This document shows, one piece after another, positions 26,336 through 35,587 of a DNA stretch of 59,034 nt; within the stretch, counting starts at the first letter, position 1, and each line of letters begins with the position of its first letter. The translations under genes were made by a program, and so were the position numbers. The DNA comes from Candidatus Coproplasma stercoravium (lineage in GTDB: Bacteria; Bacillota; Clostridia; Christensenellales; Borkfalkiaceae), in assembly GCA_018713165.1 (NCBI GenBank), contig DVFR01000025.1, positions 1 through 59,034 of the forward strand, written 5' to 3'. The notes below the pieces were generated by a model. That model was not told where the DNA came from, ran no database searches, and was given only the letters and a program-made list of their open reading frames with translations.

Positions 26336-27751
26336 TTAAAGTTTATCGAGATAGTTGCGCTGGAACTGACCGTTAGCAGTATCGAGGAGCGCCTGCGGGT
26401 TTGCCGTGCCGGGGCGCGAGATTACGTTCTGCAGCGCCGTGTCGAGCAGCTTATACATATCCTGGCAGTTGTTGGGCTCCTCGGAGCGCTTCATGGTATC
26501 TATCGAATCGAAGAAATCCTCGTAATAATAGTAGTTGACGTTCATATACTGCTGTTCGAGAGCTTCGGCCACTTCGAGATAATCCTCGTTTACCCATGCC
26601 TTTATGGTGGGTATTATGGGCATGCCCTTGGACTGGGCGGTCTGGTGTCCGCGCTCCATTGCGGTGACGGAGACTTCGTCGGTTTCGGGCGAGCGGCCCA
26701 TGTATTTGAGGAAGAGCAGCGCGCCCATTATCTCCTCGTCGGTGGCGTTTGCCGCAAACACGTAGGGCGTGCCGCCGTACAGCGAATAACGGCTCTCGCC
26801 GTCGCCGGTGGGCATGGGAACGAAGGCTATGTCGTCTTTATTGAAGTTGAACGTGGTAACGGGGAGCGTGAGCGCGTCGCTGCCGCAGAACGCCATAGCC
26901 ACGTTGTCCGAACCAATCTTCGCATACCAGTCGTTATAGGAGAGCGACGCATCGGGATAGATGAGCCCCTCGTTTGCCATCTCCTGTATCCACGTGAGGG
27001 CGTCTACCGCGCCCTGGTCGTTGAGGTTTGCCGTCCACGAGCCGTCGGAATTTTCTATCTGCATCGCCTCGCAGCCGAAGTTCCACGCCATGTTGGAGAA
27101 CTGCCAGCCGCCGTTGCCGTTTGCAGAGAGCACCACAAGCCCGTAGGTGTTGTCGTAACTATCGACGATGAGACGCGAAACCTCCTCAATCTCTTCAAAA
27201 GTAGTGGGATAGAGGGGCTCGCCGTTTTCGTCGTGGAGAACGTAATTCCCGTCAGAGTCCTTGTCAATCACGCCCACGTCGTAGAGCATGGAGAGATTGA
27301 GAAACAGCCCCAGGCCGTAGCCGTCGCGCGGGACGCCGTAGCACCTGCCGTCGGCAGATACCGCCTCGCGCATGCTCGGGTCCATCTTGTCGAGCCAGCC
27401 GAGCTCGGTGAGCTGGTCGGTTATGTCGGCAATCCAGCCGTTGCTTATAAGTTTCTGCGGCTCGGTGAAATATGTCTGGAAAACCGTGGGAAGCTGTCCC
27501 GCGGTAGCTTTTGCGGTTATCGTGTCGGCGCTGTAATCGTACCTGTCGGCGACAATGTCGTACTGGGAATAGTCGGCTTCGAACTGCGCCTCCCACTCCT
27601 CATACATCGCAACGTCGGCAGTCTGGGTATTGTCGGGCCACATGCCTATCTTTACCTGTATTCTGCCGTCGCCGTCACCGCACGCCGCCATAGGGAGCAC
27701 GGCGGCCGTACCCATGAGTGCCGCAAACGCGGCGCAGAGCCATTTTTTCAT
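26336..27751 (-). CDS. Sugar-binding lipoprotein of the ABC transporter
   Basis: 471 residues, extracellular solute-binding protein family 1. A lipoprotein signal ends in the lipobox MAAC with Cys24 as the lipidation site. The mature protein is exported and membrane-tethered. Acidic and aromatic-rich stretches are typical of oligosaccharide binders. First gene of the operon, with an AAAGGAGG site. The operon lacks an ATPase gene. Confidence 0.93.
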   Translation of the reverse strand: MKKWLCAAFAALMGTAAVLPMAACGDGDGRIQVKIGMWPDNTQTADVAMYEEWEAQFEADYSQYDIVADRYDYSADTITAKATAGQLPTVFQTYFTEPQKLISNGWIADITDQLTELGWLDKMDPSMREAVSADGRCYGVPRDGYGLGLFLNLSMLYDVGVIDKDSDGNYVLHDENGEPLYPTTFEEIEEVSRLIVDSYDNTYGLVVLSANGNGGWQFSNMAWNFGCEAMQIENSDGSWTANLNDQGAVDALTWIQEMANEGLIYPDASLSYNDWYAKIGSDNVAMAFCGSDALTLPVTTFNFNKDDIAFVPMPTGDGESRYSLYGGTPYVFAANATDEEIMGALLFLKYMGRSPETDEVSVTAMERGHQTAQSKGMPIIPTIKAWVNEDYLEVAEALEQQYMNVNYYYYEDFFDSIDTMKRSEEPNNCQDMYKLLDTALQNVISRPGTANPQALLDTANGQFQRNYLDKL

Positions 27752-27794
27752 ATAAATTTTTCCTCCTTTACATAGAGTTTTTTATTCTGCTTAA

Positions 27795-27857
27795 ATTATA
27801 AAATAAACCCGTCATTTAATAAATAGGGTAAAACAGCAAAAAACGGGGTAAAACTGC
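27795..27857 (-). promoter_or_regulatory. Sugar operon promoter with tandem GGGTAAAAC boxes
   Basis: A minus-strand TATAAT (27800-27795) has no good -35. Just upstream lie two direct repeats, GGGTAAAACAGC (27826-27837) and GGGTAAAACTGC (27846-27857), exactly 20 bp apart. Two-turn spacing beside a weak -35 is the pattern of an AraC-type activator site. The YesN-like regulator encoded at 30.7-31.9 kb is the obvious candidate. Confidence 0.6.
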
Positions 27858-27864
27858 CCAAGTG

Positions 27865-27893
27865 TTGCAAGCTAACATTTTTTGTGATATACT
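27865..27893 (+). promoter_or_regulatory. Promoter of the Cache-protein gene, giving a leaderless transcript
   Basis: TTGCAA (27865-27870), 17 bp, TATACT (27888-27893). The expected transcription start, 6-8 bp on, coincides with the ATG at 27900. Confidence 0.6.
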
Positions 27894-27899
27894 GCAGGT

Positions 27900-28832
27900 A
27901 TGTTCAGTAAATTAGGCAGAAGCATATATTTCCCCGTAATGCTGATTGCGGTGGCTTTAATACTGTTTATAGACGCGTTTGCAATAATTATGTTTGCCGA
28001 CACCGTTGAGGACGCCTATACGGGCAGCGGGCAGAGCAGGGCGGCAAGGGCGCTCGATTTGTGCACGCTGTATATAAATTCGGTATCGGCGAACACGTAT
28101 AACCTCGCCGCGGACGAGGAGATTATCGCCGAACTCGAAAATCCGACGGGGCGGACGATAATAAGCAAGCTCGACGCGGTGTGCAACTATACCCTTAAAG
28201 TGGACGGGGTGTGCATATACTCGAAAAGCGGCGCAGTTTACACCTCATCGGAGATGGCGGAGCCGCCCACGCTCGACGAGCTGAAAAGAAGCGAGGGCAT
28301 AGCGCAATTCGCCGAGGACGACAGCCAGGCGTACGTTTCGCTGAGAACGGAGAACATCGCCGACATATACCACAACGTATCCTATCCCGACGAACTGGGC
28401 GTGGTTACGTGCTGCCGCAAAATATACGGCGAAAGCGGCGACGTGGTAGGACTGATATTCGCCGACATACTCCCCTCCAACCTCTACGACTACGCCCTTT
28501 CGGGGAGCGCGTTCGACGGGGCGACGGTGTTTATCTCTTCCGAAAACTTTTTCTTCGGCTACGGCGGTAACGAACAGAGCGAAGAACTGCTTACGGGCGG
28601 CGGAAATTATTTCAGGTTCGAGGCTTCGTCCGACGAACTGCCGCTTACCGTAACCGTTTTCGACGACAAGGGCGAATACAACGCCATGGTGTGGACGCTT
28701 ACGGGAGCGCTGGGAGGAGTTTCGGTTGTGCTTATAATAGGCGTGCACTTTGCCGCAAAGAGGACGGCAACGGCATTCACCTCCCACCTGGACAAGCTCG
28801 CCGCAAAGATGAACGCGCAGAACATACCATAA
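27900..28832 (+). CDS. Kinase-less membrane sensor protein with extracellular Cache-like domain
   Basis: 310 residues. A transmembrane segment at about 10-33, an extracellular region of about 225 residues with Cache-like spacing, a second transmembrane segment at about 262-285, then a roughly 25-residue HAMP-like stub that ends. No histidine kinase, GGDEF or methyl-accepting domain follows. It resembles the sensor half of the YesM-type kinase encoded nearby. It is divergent from the sugar operon and shares its regulatory region. It could be a co-sensor for that kinase or a truncated kinase. No ribosome site is visible. Confidence 0.75.
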   Translation: MFSKLGRSIYFPVMLIAVALILFIDAFAIIMFADTVEDAYTGSGQSRAARALDLCTLYINSVSANTYNLAADEEIIAELENPTGRTIISKLDAVCNYTLKVDGVCIYSKSGAVYTSSEMAEPPTLDELKRSEGIAQFAEDDSQAYVSLRTENIADIYHNVSYPDELGVVTCCRKIYGESGDVVGLIFADILPSNLYDYALSGSAFDGATVFISSENFFFGYGGNEQSEELLTGGGNYFRFEASSDELPLTVTVFDDKGEYNAMVWTLTGALGGVSVVLIIGVHFAAKRTATAFTSHLDKLAAKMNAQNIP

Positions 28833-28880
28833 AACAGTATCGATAAATTTGCGGAAATAAAACTTATACTGTAAGAGAAT

Positions 28881-28926
28881 AAAACGGTGCGGGCGGCGCA
28901 AATCTGCGCCGCCCGCCACCGTTTTT
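28881..28926. terminator. Bidirectional terminator between the Cache gene and the histidine kinase
   Basis: A long GC-rich stem (left 28881-28900, right 28905-28926, one bulged base) flanked by A and T runs on both sides. It serves the convergent genes. Confidence 0.85.
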
Positions 28927-28969
28927 GCCCCCATTATGCGACGGATGGATTCCCCGCCGCAAAAAGCGA

Positions 28970-28993
28970 ATTGACCCGCATATATGCCGCAAC
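28970..28993 (-). repeat. Dispersed palindrome-core motif, copy 4
   Basis: Identical to copy 2 over 24 bp. It lies 10 bp past the histidine-kinase stop codon. Confidence 0.85.
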
Positions 28994-29003
28994 GAATTGC
29001 ATT

Positions 29004-30701
29004 TTAAATGCTTTCGGGAGGCAGTTTTTTAAGGCGAACGATAACCAGAGTGCCCTCCCCTTTTTTAGAGCTTACGGTAAGGCCGTAGCCGTCGCCGTAC
29101 TGCAACCTTATGCGTTCGTTCACGTTTTTAAGCCCGTAGCCGCCCTCCATGCTCGGCCTTATTTCGAGCACGTCGTCGGGTACGTCGAAGCCCTCGCCGT
29201 CGTCCTCGACTTCGAGTATTATATCCTCGTCCTCGGTGCGGGCGCGGATATATATGTTTCCGTTTTTAGAGGCAAAGGCGTATTTTATGCAGTTTTCGAT
29301 TATTGGCTGGAGTATGAGTTTTAAGATATATTCGTGGGAGGCTTCCTCCTCCACTTCGTCGTGCACGCTGACTCTCCCCGGAAAGCGGATTGCATCGATT
29401 TCGAGATAGCTTTTAACCATCTCCACCTCGTCGGCGACGGTTACGAACTTATCGCCGCCGTGCAGAAAGAGGCGGAAAAATTTTGCGAGGTTCATAACCA
29501 GCCTGTCTATTTCGGGCTGTTTTTTTATGCGCGCCATCCAGGAAATTGCGTCGAGCGTGTTGTACAAAAAGTGGGGATTTATCTGCATATATAAGCTTTC
29601 GAGCTCGAGCTTGCGCTGCAACAGCATATCCTCCTTGCTCTTTTCGACGAGGTTGAATATGCGGTTCATCATCTTGTCGTAAGTCCGTTCGAGCTGGGTG
29701 AGCTCGTCGCCTTCGCTTAAAACGGAGGGCGGCGCGGGCGCAAGCTGGTTTGCCGAGCTTATTTTGCCGCTTAAAAGCACGAGCGGACGGGAAAGTTTGC
29801 GCGCGCGGACAACGGCGGTAACTGTTGCCGCCGCGAGCGCGGCAAGGCATACCATAGACACTATCAGAATCATCATATCCATGTCGCCGAAATAATACTC
29901 GTAGTCGAGCACGCTTACGAGCACGCTGTCGAACCCGTAGCGCGTATTTAAAAGCTCGGTGCGGCCGGTGACGATTATGCTGCGCACGCCGTCGAGCACG
30001 GCTGTCTTGTATTCGGGCGCGGCGGCGGGATTATACAGGTCGCTGTACACCACCACCCTGCCCACGAGCGAGGAATCGACGTGCGACACGATATAGCCGT
30101 CGGAACGCATTAGAAATGAGTAGCCCTCGCCTGCGTTTGCGGGGTTGCACATCTGGTTTATGCGGGCTTCGTCCATATAAAAGAGGAAATAACCCGAAAA
30201 ATCGGCCACGCCGCCCGACGAGTATATTCCCATTATTATGCTGCCGCCTGAACTTTCGAGAAAGAGCATTCTGTTGCGGTTTGAGCTGAGATACTCGAGG
30301 TCTGCCGACGAGGGGACGTCGCCGCCGCCAATCGAAAAATAGGAATCCCCGGCAATGAGCGCGAGGTCGTTGAAGTATTCGCCGTCGGCGCCCGTGCGGG
30401 CACACAGCTCGGCAAAGCTCTCTTCCCTGCGTTCGTCCGGAAGAGAACTGTCGGCAATTTCATTGAGGAGCGTTACGTTGGCGGTGGAAACCAGCCTGCC
30501 GTACAGATACGCGCTCTCGTTGACGACTTCGGTTACGGCGCCGTCGAGCTCGCCCTGGAGGGAATAGCAGTCTTCGCGTATATAATTGTTCATCGTGACG
30601 CGGAAACCGATATACAGCACGGCCATGAGCACGGCAAACACCGCCGTTAAAATTCCGACGAATGCAAATATGAACTTTGTCGAGATGTGTTTAAGCTTCA
30701 T
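29004..30701 (-). CDS. YesM-type sensor histidine kinase
   Basis: 565 residues. N-terminal membrane segment, extracellular Cache-type sensor, second membrane segment near 275-295, HAMP linker, then the His_kinase domain with MQINPHFLYNTLDAISW and a GHKL ATPase domain (NCIKYA, DDGEGF, GGYGLKN). It phosphorylates the response regulator whose gene it overlaps by 4 bp. Such pairs usually control carbohydrate transporters, which matches the adjacent ABC operon. Confidence 0.93.
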   Translation of the reverse strand: MKLKHISTKFIFAFVGILTAVFAVLMAVLYIGFRVTMNNYIREDCYSLQGELDGAVTEVVNESAYLYGRLVSTANVTLLNEIADSSLPDERREESFAELCARTGADGEYFNDLALIAGDSYFSIGGGDVPSSADLEYLSSNRNRMLFLESSGGSIIMGIYSSGGVADFSGYFLFYMDEARINQMCNPANAGEGYSFLMRSDGYIVSHVDSSLVGRVVVYSDLYNPAAAPEYKTAVLDGVRSIIVTGRTELLNTRYGFDSVLVSVLDYEYYFGDMDMMILIVSMVCLAALAAATVTAVVRARKLSRPLVLLSGKISSANQLAPAPPSVLSEGDELTQLERTYDKMMNRIFNLVEKSKEDMLLQRKLELESLYMQINPHFLYNTLDAISWMARIKKQPEIDRLVMNLAKFFRLFLHGGDKFVTVADEVEMVKSYLEIDAIRFPGRVSVHDEVEEEASHEYILKLILQPIIENCIKYAFASKNGNIYIRARTEDEDIILEVEDDGEGFDVPDDVLEIRPSMEGGYGLKNVNERIRLQYGDGYGLTVSSKKGEGTLVIVRLKKLPPESI

Positions 30702-31876
30702 TGACGCCTTTGTTCAGAAAATTCGCTCGGAGTGCAGCCGAGATAGTCCCTGAATACCTGAGAAAAATATTTTACGTCGTTATACCCGACGGCGTAAGCC
30801 ACTTCGCCCACGCGCATATCGCCCTTTATTAAAAGCTCCTGCGCCTTTTGCATGCGGTATTCGGTGAGCACCTCGTTGAAAGTTTTTCCGAGCTGGCTCT
30901 TGAATTCGTGCATGAGATGGCTCTCGGAAGTGTAGAGCTCGTATGCGACCGAGCGGACGGAGATTTTTTTGTTGTAGTCGCGCTCTATAACGGCGAGGGC
31001 GTCGCGCACGAGCTTTTTTATGGAGGCATTGCCAGCCTCCGTTATAACGGTGTTCACCGCGGCGAAAACGCTGTTTTCGTTGAGCGACTGCGCCTTGCGG
31101 TAAGCCGCGCCGACAGAGCCGGAAAAGGCGCACGCCGAAACGGTGAAACGGGCGTCGGAAATTTTTAAACTGCTCGCAAGCAGCGAATTTATGCGCCCGG
31201 CCGCCTCGTCCTGCGCGGCGGAAGTTATGATTACGGCCTTGCCCGAGAGCTCCTCCCACACCGAATATGCGGGCGCGAGCGCGGCGAGCACCCGCTCGGC
31301 AAAGGCAGAAAGTTCGGAGGGATTGTTGGAGGTTACGTATATAACCGTGCCCGCCGCAGGCGGGCACGAGCCGAGCAGACGCAGTTGCTCGGCTGCCGCT
31401 TCTTCGCCCTCGCCGTCTTTGAGCAGCAGCTCGAACTGCTGCTTTTTTACAAGCGGTATGTTTGTTATAAACTGCCCGAGCATGGCGCTCTCTTTGCGCT
31501 TTTCGTGCAGGCGGGCAAGAACCTCTTTTACGCGCGTTAAAAGTTCGCCCTCCTCTATCGGCTTCAATAAAAAGCCGGCGACTCCGCTGTCGAGCGCGCG
31601 GCGCGCGTTTTCAAAATCTTTGTAGCCGCTGTAAACAATCACCGCGAGGTCGGCGCCCTCGTCGAAGAGCGTTTTCGCCATCTGCAACCCGTCGATTCCG
31701 GGCATGCGCACGTCGGCAATGATGAGGTCGGGGCAAAGCTCTCTCGCCTTTTCAAGCCCCTCGCCCCCGTTTTCGGCCGTTCCGACGACTTCAACGCCCA
31801 CGCTCTGCCAGTCTATGGCCATGCGCAGCCCCTCCCTTACGAGGTAATCGTCGTCAACTATCAGCAGTTTGTCCAT
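30698..31876 (-). CDS. YesN-type response regulator with AraC DNA-binding domain
   Basis: 392 residues. Receiver domain with phospho-acceptor Asp55 (IIADVRMPGIDG), a variable middle section, and a C-terminal pair of AraC helix-turn-helices (SESHLMHEFKSQLGKTF and VGYNDVKYFSQVFRDYLG). Likely activator of the sugar operon through the GGGTAAAAC boxes. A TGTGCTATAAT extended -10 lies at 31894-31899, about 20 bp upstream. Confidence 0.93.
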   Translation of the reverse strand: MDKLLIVDDDYLVREGLRMAIDWQSVGVEVVGTAENGGEGLEKARELCPDLIIADVRMPGIDGLQMAKTLFDEGADLAVIVYSGYKDFENARRALDSGVAGFLLKPIEEGELLTRVKEVLARLHEKRKESAMLGQFITNIPLVKKQQFELLLKDGEGEEAAAEQLRLLGSCPPAAGTVIYVTSNNPSELSAFAERVLAALAPAYSVWEELSGKAVIITSAAQDEAAGRINSLLASSLKISDARFTVSACAFSGSVGAAYRKAQSLNENSVFAAVNTVITEAGNASIKKLVRDALAVIERDYNKKISVRSVAYELYTSESHLMHEFKSQLGKTFNEVLTEYRMQKAQELLIKGDMRVGEVAYAVGYNDVKYFSQVFRDYLGCTPSEFSEQRRQ

Positions 31877-31893
31877 TATTTATCTCCGTAATG

Positions 31894-31899
31894 ATTATA
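31894..31899 (-). promoter_or_regulatory. Extended -10 of the two-component operon
   Basis: Minus strand TGTGCTATAAT; the -35 is weak. Confidence 0.55.
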
Positions 31900-31951
31900 G
31901 CACAATACCGGCCGCTAATAAAGCCGATATCATTTATTTAATTAAATTTAT

Positions 31952-31983
31952 AAAAAGCAGACCGCCTGAATAAGGCGGTCTGC
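31952..31983 (-). terminator. Terminator of the surface-protein gene
   Basis: 11-bp perfect arms (31957-31967 and 31973-31983), with TTTTT following on the minus strand. Confidence 0.85.
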
Positions 31984-31999
31984 CTGATTTTACGGCGTA

Positions 32000-34921
32000 T
32001 TATTCGCCTTTGGAGTTCTTACGTTTTACCAGAACTACCGCAACGACTACTGCCGCAACGACGACAACAGCGCCTATCACTATACCTGCGATAGCTCCGC
32101 CGCCGAGTCCTTCGGGTTCGGGTGCGGGTTCAGGGTCGGTGCCGGGGTCGGTCGTACCTGCGGATACGGTTATCTGAATGGTATCGGAAGCCTCGTTGCC
32201 CGCAGCGTCGCGCACGGTGACGGTTACGGTGTAAACGCCCTCTTCGGCAGTGAACGAGCCGTTCGTAAGGGTAACTGCGGAGCCGTCTTTGGTCACGGAT
32301 ATCGTAACGTCGAGGTCGGCGGTCGCGGTGATGTTATCGCTTGCCGTATAGGTTACGTTTACCGTGTCGCCCGCGGTCGCCGTCGTGGCGGTGCTTATCG
32401 ATACGGTGGGGTCGGTATTGTCGAGATAGTTATCGAACAGACCCATCTGCTCTTCGTAGTAGGGAGCAAGATAGTCCACAAGCGGCGTATAGGTTATCTC
32501 TTCCATGGTGAAGGGGCCTGTAAGCGTGCCTGACGAGTGAATGTGCATTGCGCTGAACGACGAGGAAAGTCCGCTTGCAACGAGGTCGATGGTGACCTCC
32601 ACGGGAGTGCCGGCAACAATTCCTTCGGAGGTGAGGAATTCGCCGAGGGATACGCCGCTCGAAGTGATGAGCGTGCCCTGCTCGTTTTCAAACGCCCAGT
32701 ATGTGCCCGCGCCTGCAAATTCAAAGCGCAGGTCGGTGGCGGTGAAGCCTTCGCCGGGAGTGAGCGTGAACGAAAGCTGACCGTATTTATTTGCAGCAAC
32801 GTCGATTCCGTCTACACATACATAGCCATCGGTCGTCGGTACGAAGTTCACCGTCTTGTCTACGGTGACGGCATTCTCGGTATCGAGAGCGATTGCCTCG
32901 TCAACGGGGGTCGAGGTGTGCAGAGATAAATTATCGAGGACAAATCCGCCTATACTCTCTCTGTGAACATGAATATGTTCGAACGCTCCCTCTATTCCGC
33001 TTGCCGCAAGGTCGATTTCAACGTGCGTAGGCTGACCCGCCGTGTAGGTGAGCTGGTCGAGCGTTTTGCCTTCGGTTGTTTTAAGCGTGCCCTGGTCGTT
33101 CGTGCTCGCCCAGAATGTGCCGACGCCCTGGAACTCAAGCCTCAATTTGCTTATATCGAAGTCTGCCGCGTCGGGGGTTATGTCGAAGGAAAGCGTTGTG
33201 CCGTGGCCGTCGCTGTTATCGGCGTACATATATGCATATGCGTAGTCGGTCGTTGCGTCGAGGTCGAGCACGGCGTCTGCATATGCGTTGTCAGCCTCAA
33301 TATTGGGGACTTCCTTGGCGTTTGCAAAGAATATGCTGTCGATGCTGAGTTTGCCCGTGCCGCCCCAATAGATATCGAGGCCGCTGTAGCCCGTTTCCGA
33401 AACCGCGAAACCGCTCTCTTCGATATCAATAACAACATAATACCAACCGTCGTCGGTTACATAGGGGTTGGACGAATCGAGCGCGGCTATGGGAAGCTGA
33501 ACGCCCGCGTTCATATCGCGCGTCCAGATTATGTCGCCGTAGGCGTCGTCGGGGTCGCCGAGAGCAAAGCGGAAGCCTGAAAGGTCGGCGCCCTCCTCTC
33601 CCTTAACTTTAAGCACGACATAATCGCCCTGCACGGAGCCGAGAGATTTAAACTTGAAGTTGATATAGTCGTCGGCCGCGAGATTGGTTCCGTCGAACAC
33701 GAGCGCGCCGTCTTTGATTTCGACCTTGTCGCCGTTATTGTACGAAAGTCTGTACTCCATCCCCGCGGGTTCAAGCTCGGGACGGGTGCTCATATCTTCC
33801 CACACACCGGTGAAACCGGACTGCGAAACCGAGAAATCGTCCAGAAGGTCGGCGGTAGTCGCGTCGAGTACGGGGATATAGGTATCGGGAACGATAACTT
33901 CGAGGTTGGTGAGGTATATGCGCTTTACGGTTGCGCCCGTCTCGCCCGTGTAGCCGAACTTAAAGCCCTTCTCCTCTCCCGTAAGGGTTACGGAATAGCC
34001 GTCGTATGCGGCGGGCGTGCTCCACGTCGTGCCGTCGGTCGTGGTCGAAACGGTGAGGCCGGTCGCGTCGCCGTCGACTTCGATAACGGCGTATTTATAA
34101 TCGCCCACCGCGGTGTCTTTAACTACGGAGAACTCGCCGCCCGTCGTCGTTACGGTGCGTTTTACAACCGTGCCGTAGGTTGAACCGGCCCAGTAGAAAC
34201 CGGCGTCGGCAACTCTTCCGGTGGCGTCTACCGTATCGCCGCCCGTGAAATTGTTGAGGTATGACGTGTTGTACATTACCGACGCAATATCAATCGTGCC
34301 GGTTTCGCCTTCATCGGCAAAGATATGGATAGCCGCAAGGTCAACCGCAGTTACGGCGAAGTCGGTGCCGGGATAAACCTCGTCGGACTCATAGCTTGTA
34401 GAAAAACTTATAACGTAGTCCTGCCACTCGGTCGTAAGTTCGGGAAGGCTCTCGCCGTCGGCGTCGAAGAGTTCGTCGAAGCCCCTGGCATATACAGCCG
34501 AGTCGCTGTCGGCGCTGGGAGAACGCACGCCGAAATTGAGCTCGGAGAGCGAAACGTCGCCTTCGGGGGCGCGCATTCTCAGCGTTATCGTGCCGCCGCC
34601 GCTTGCAACGGTTGCAAGGCTGCCCGAACCCTGTTTGAATATCTGGCTAACCTTGTCGGCAACGGCGGTATCCGCCGTGATGGCGTCGTACGTTACGGAG
34701 AGATAAGGTTTTTCGCCGATATCGACGCCGTCGGCGTCAGCCGTTACGGTATCGGATATATCGGCCCTGTCGAAGTCCTCGAAAACGACGTCGTTGCGCG
34801 AGTCGAAAACGTGGTCCTTCGTTGCCTCGTCGGCAGATGCGGCGAGAGCTACGCCCGCCGTGAGCGAGCTCGCCATCATTACCGAGAGGGCCGCTACGAG
34901 AAACTTTCTTGAGTATTTCAT
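32000..34921 (-). CDS. Large membrane-anchored modular surface protein
   Basis: 973 residues, function unknown. A Sec signal peptide covers about 1-30 (cut near ALAASADE). Several beta-rich modules resembling carbohydrate-binding domains follow. Two tandem modules of about 110 residues near 590-830 share LRLEFQGVGTFWA / LRFEFAGAGTYWA, then HIHVHRE / AMHIHSSG. An Ig-like domain (about 840-935) contains VTYTASDN and VTVRDAAGNEASDTI. It ends in a P/E-rich linker, a transmembrane helix and KRKNSKGE, so it is anchored by a tail helix, not LPXTG. No catalytic domain is recognisable. The ATG at 34921 follows AAAGGGGGA. Proximity to the beta-helix lipoproteins suggests glycan capture. Confidence 0.75.
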   Translation of the reverse strand: MKYSRKFLVAALSVMMASSLTAGVALAASADEATKDHVFDSRNDVVFEDFDRADISDTVTADADGVDIGEKPYLSVTYDAITADTAVADKVSQIFKQGSGSLATVASGGGTITLRMRAPEGDVSLSELNFGVRSPSADSDSAVYARGFDELFDADGESLPELTTEWQDYVISFSTSYESDEVYPGTDFAVTAVDLAAIHIFADEGETGTIDIASVMYNTSYLNNFTGGDTVDATGRVADAGFYWAGSTYGTVVKRTVTTTGGEFSVVKDTAVGDYKYAVIEVDGDATGLTVSTTTDGTTWSTPAAYDGYSVTLTGEEKGFKFGYTGETGATVKRIYLTNLEVIVPDTYIPVLDATTADLLDDFSVSQSGFTGVWEDMSTRPELEPAGMEYRLSYNNGDKVEIKDGALVFDGTNLAADDYINFKFKSLGSVQGDYVVLKVKGEEGADLSGFRFALGDPDDAYGDIIWTRDMNAGVQLPIAALDSSNPYVTDDGWYYVVIDIEESGFAVSETGYSGLDIYWGGTGKLSIDSIFFANAKEVPNIEADNAYADAVLDLDATTDYAYAYMYADNSDGHGTTLSFDITPDAADFDISKLRLEFQGVGTFWASTNDQGTLKTTEGKTLDQLTYTAGQPTHVEIDLAASGIEGAFEHIHVHRESIGGFVLDNLSLHTSTPVDEAIALDTENAVTVDKTVNFVPTTDGYVCVDGIDVAANKYGQLSFTLTPGEGFTATDLRFEFAGAGTYWAFENEQGTLITSSGVSLGEFLTSEGIVAGTPVEVTIDLVASGLSSSFSAMHIHSSGTLTGPFTMEEITYTPLVDYLAPYYEEQMGLFDNYLDNTDPTVSISTATTATAGDTVNVTYTASDNITATADLDVTISVTKDGSAVTLTNGSFTAEEGVYTVTVTVRDAAGNEASDTIQITVSAGTTDPGTDPEPAPEPEGLGGGAIAGIVIGAVVVVAAVVVAVVLVKRKNSKGE

Positions 34922-34958
34922 AGGATTTCCCCCTTTAAAAATTTTCAAAGATATTCAC

Positions 34959-34991
34959 AAAAATTTAGTCCTGACCGAGAACTAAATTTTT
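34959..34991. other. AT-rich inverted repeat in the surface-protein upstream region
   Basis: 11-bp perfect arms (34959-34969 and 34981-34991) separated by 11 bp, 38 to 70 bp before the start codon. It could be a 5' leader hairpin or an operator. Confidence 0.45.
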
Positions 34992-35109
34992 CGTGATTTT
35001 CAGGGACGCCGTCCCTCTTGCCGCGAGATTAAGCGCCCTCATTTTTATAATCGCGGCAATTCACCCTGCTGAGGCGCAGGTATGCGCAAATTGGGTCGCG
35101 CTATCGCAG

Positions 35110-35307
35110 GACGAATGAGCCATTTCATAGCACAATGGACACCCATTGTGCGTGGCGAAATGAGATGAGCAAACGCATATGTAAGCGCGTTTGCGGTGAC
35201 CGAGCTGCCATGCCATTACTTTAATGGCGGCGAGACACCCTGCTTGCGCACATTATTTATTTTTAGTTCACGAATTTATCGCGCCGGTGGAGCACGATAA
35301 ATTCCGT
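35110..35307 (+). repeat. Multi-hairpin element alpha, copy A
   Basis: Conserved linkers GACGAA, AGATGAGC, GCGGTGACCGAGC and GCGAGAC separate hairpins CACAATGG/CCATTGTG, AAACGC/GCGTTT-like, GCCATT/AATGGC and a terminal GAATTTATCG/CGATAAATTC stem. The second copy at 47.9-48.1 kb has the same linkers but different stem sequences that still pair. Strand of action is unknown. The rest of the 34.9-35.8 kb gap contains other hairpins and no gene. Confidence 0.7.
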
Positions 35308-35488
35308 AAGTTTGAGGAACCCGGCTCCATTGTGTAAAGGGAGCTGGATTGCAAGGCATAAGCCGAAGCAAGACTGAGGGATTGTGACACATTATAATCG
35401 CGCTGTTTTTGCGGCGCATATCTATCCCCCTTTAATCCCACTTAAGCAAAGGGGGACAAGTGGGCACGCATATGCTCGCCCGCCACAG

Positions 35489-35546
35489 CGTTACGCAACG
35501 CGCAACTCATCACGCGGCAAAGCCGCTCATCGTTTATCACGTTGCG
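35489..35546. repeat. Hairpin element beta, copy A
   Basis: CAACTCATC, then the hairpin GCGGCAAAGCCGC and another CTCATC. A related sequence occurs inverted at 47618-47666. Confidence 0.55.
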
Positions 35547-35587
35547 CATGGCGCAACTTTTAACTCTTTTACAATCCCCCCTTAGTC

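Noticed and set aside
28833-28881. Missing kinase part of the Cache protein in another frame
   Set aside because: Only about 50 bp precede the terminator, too short for any catalytic domain.
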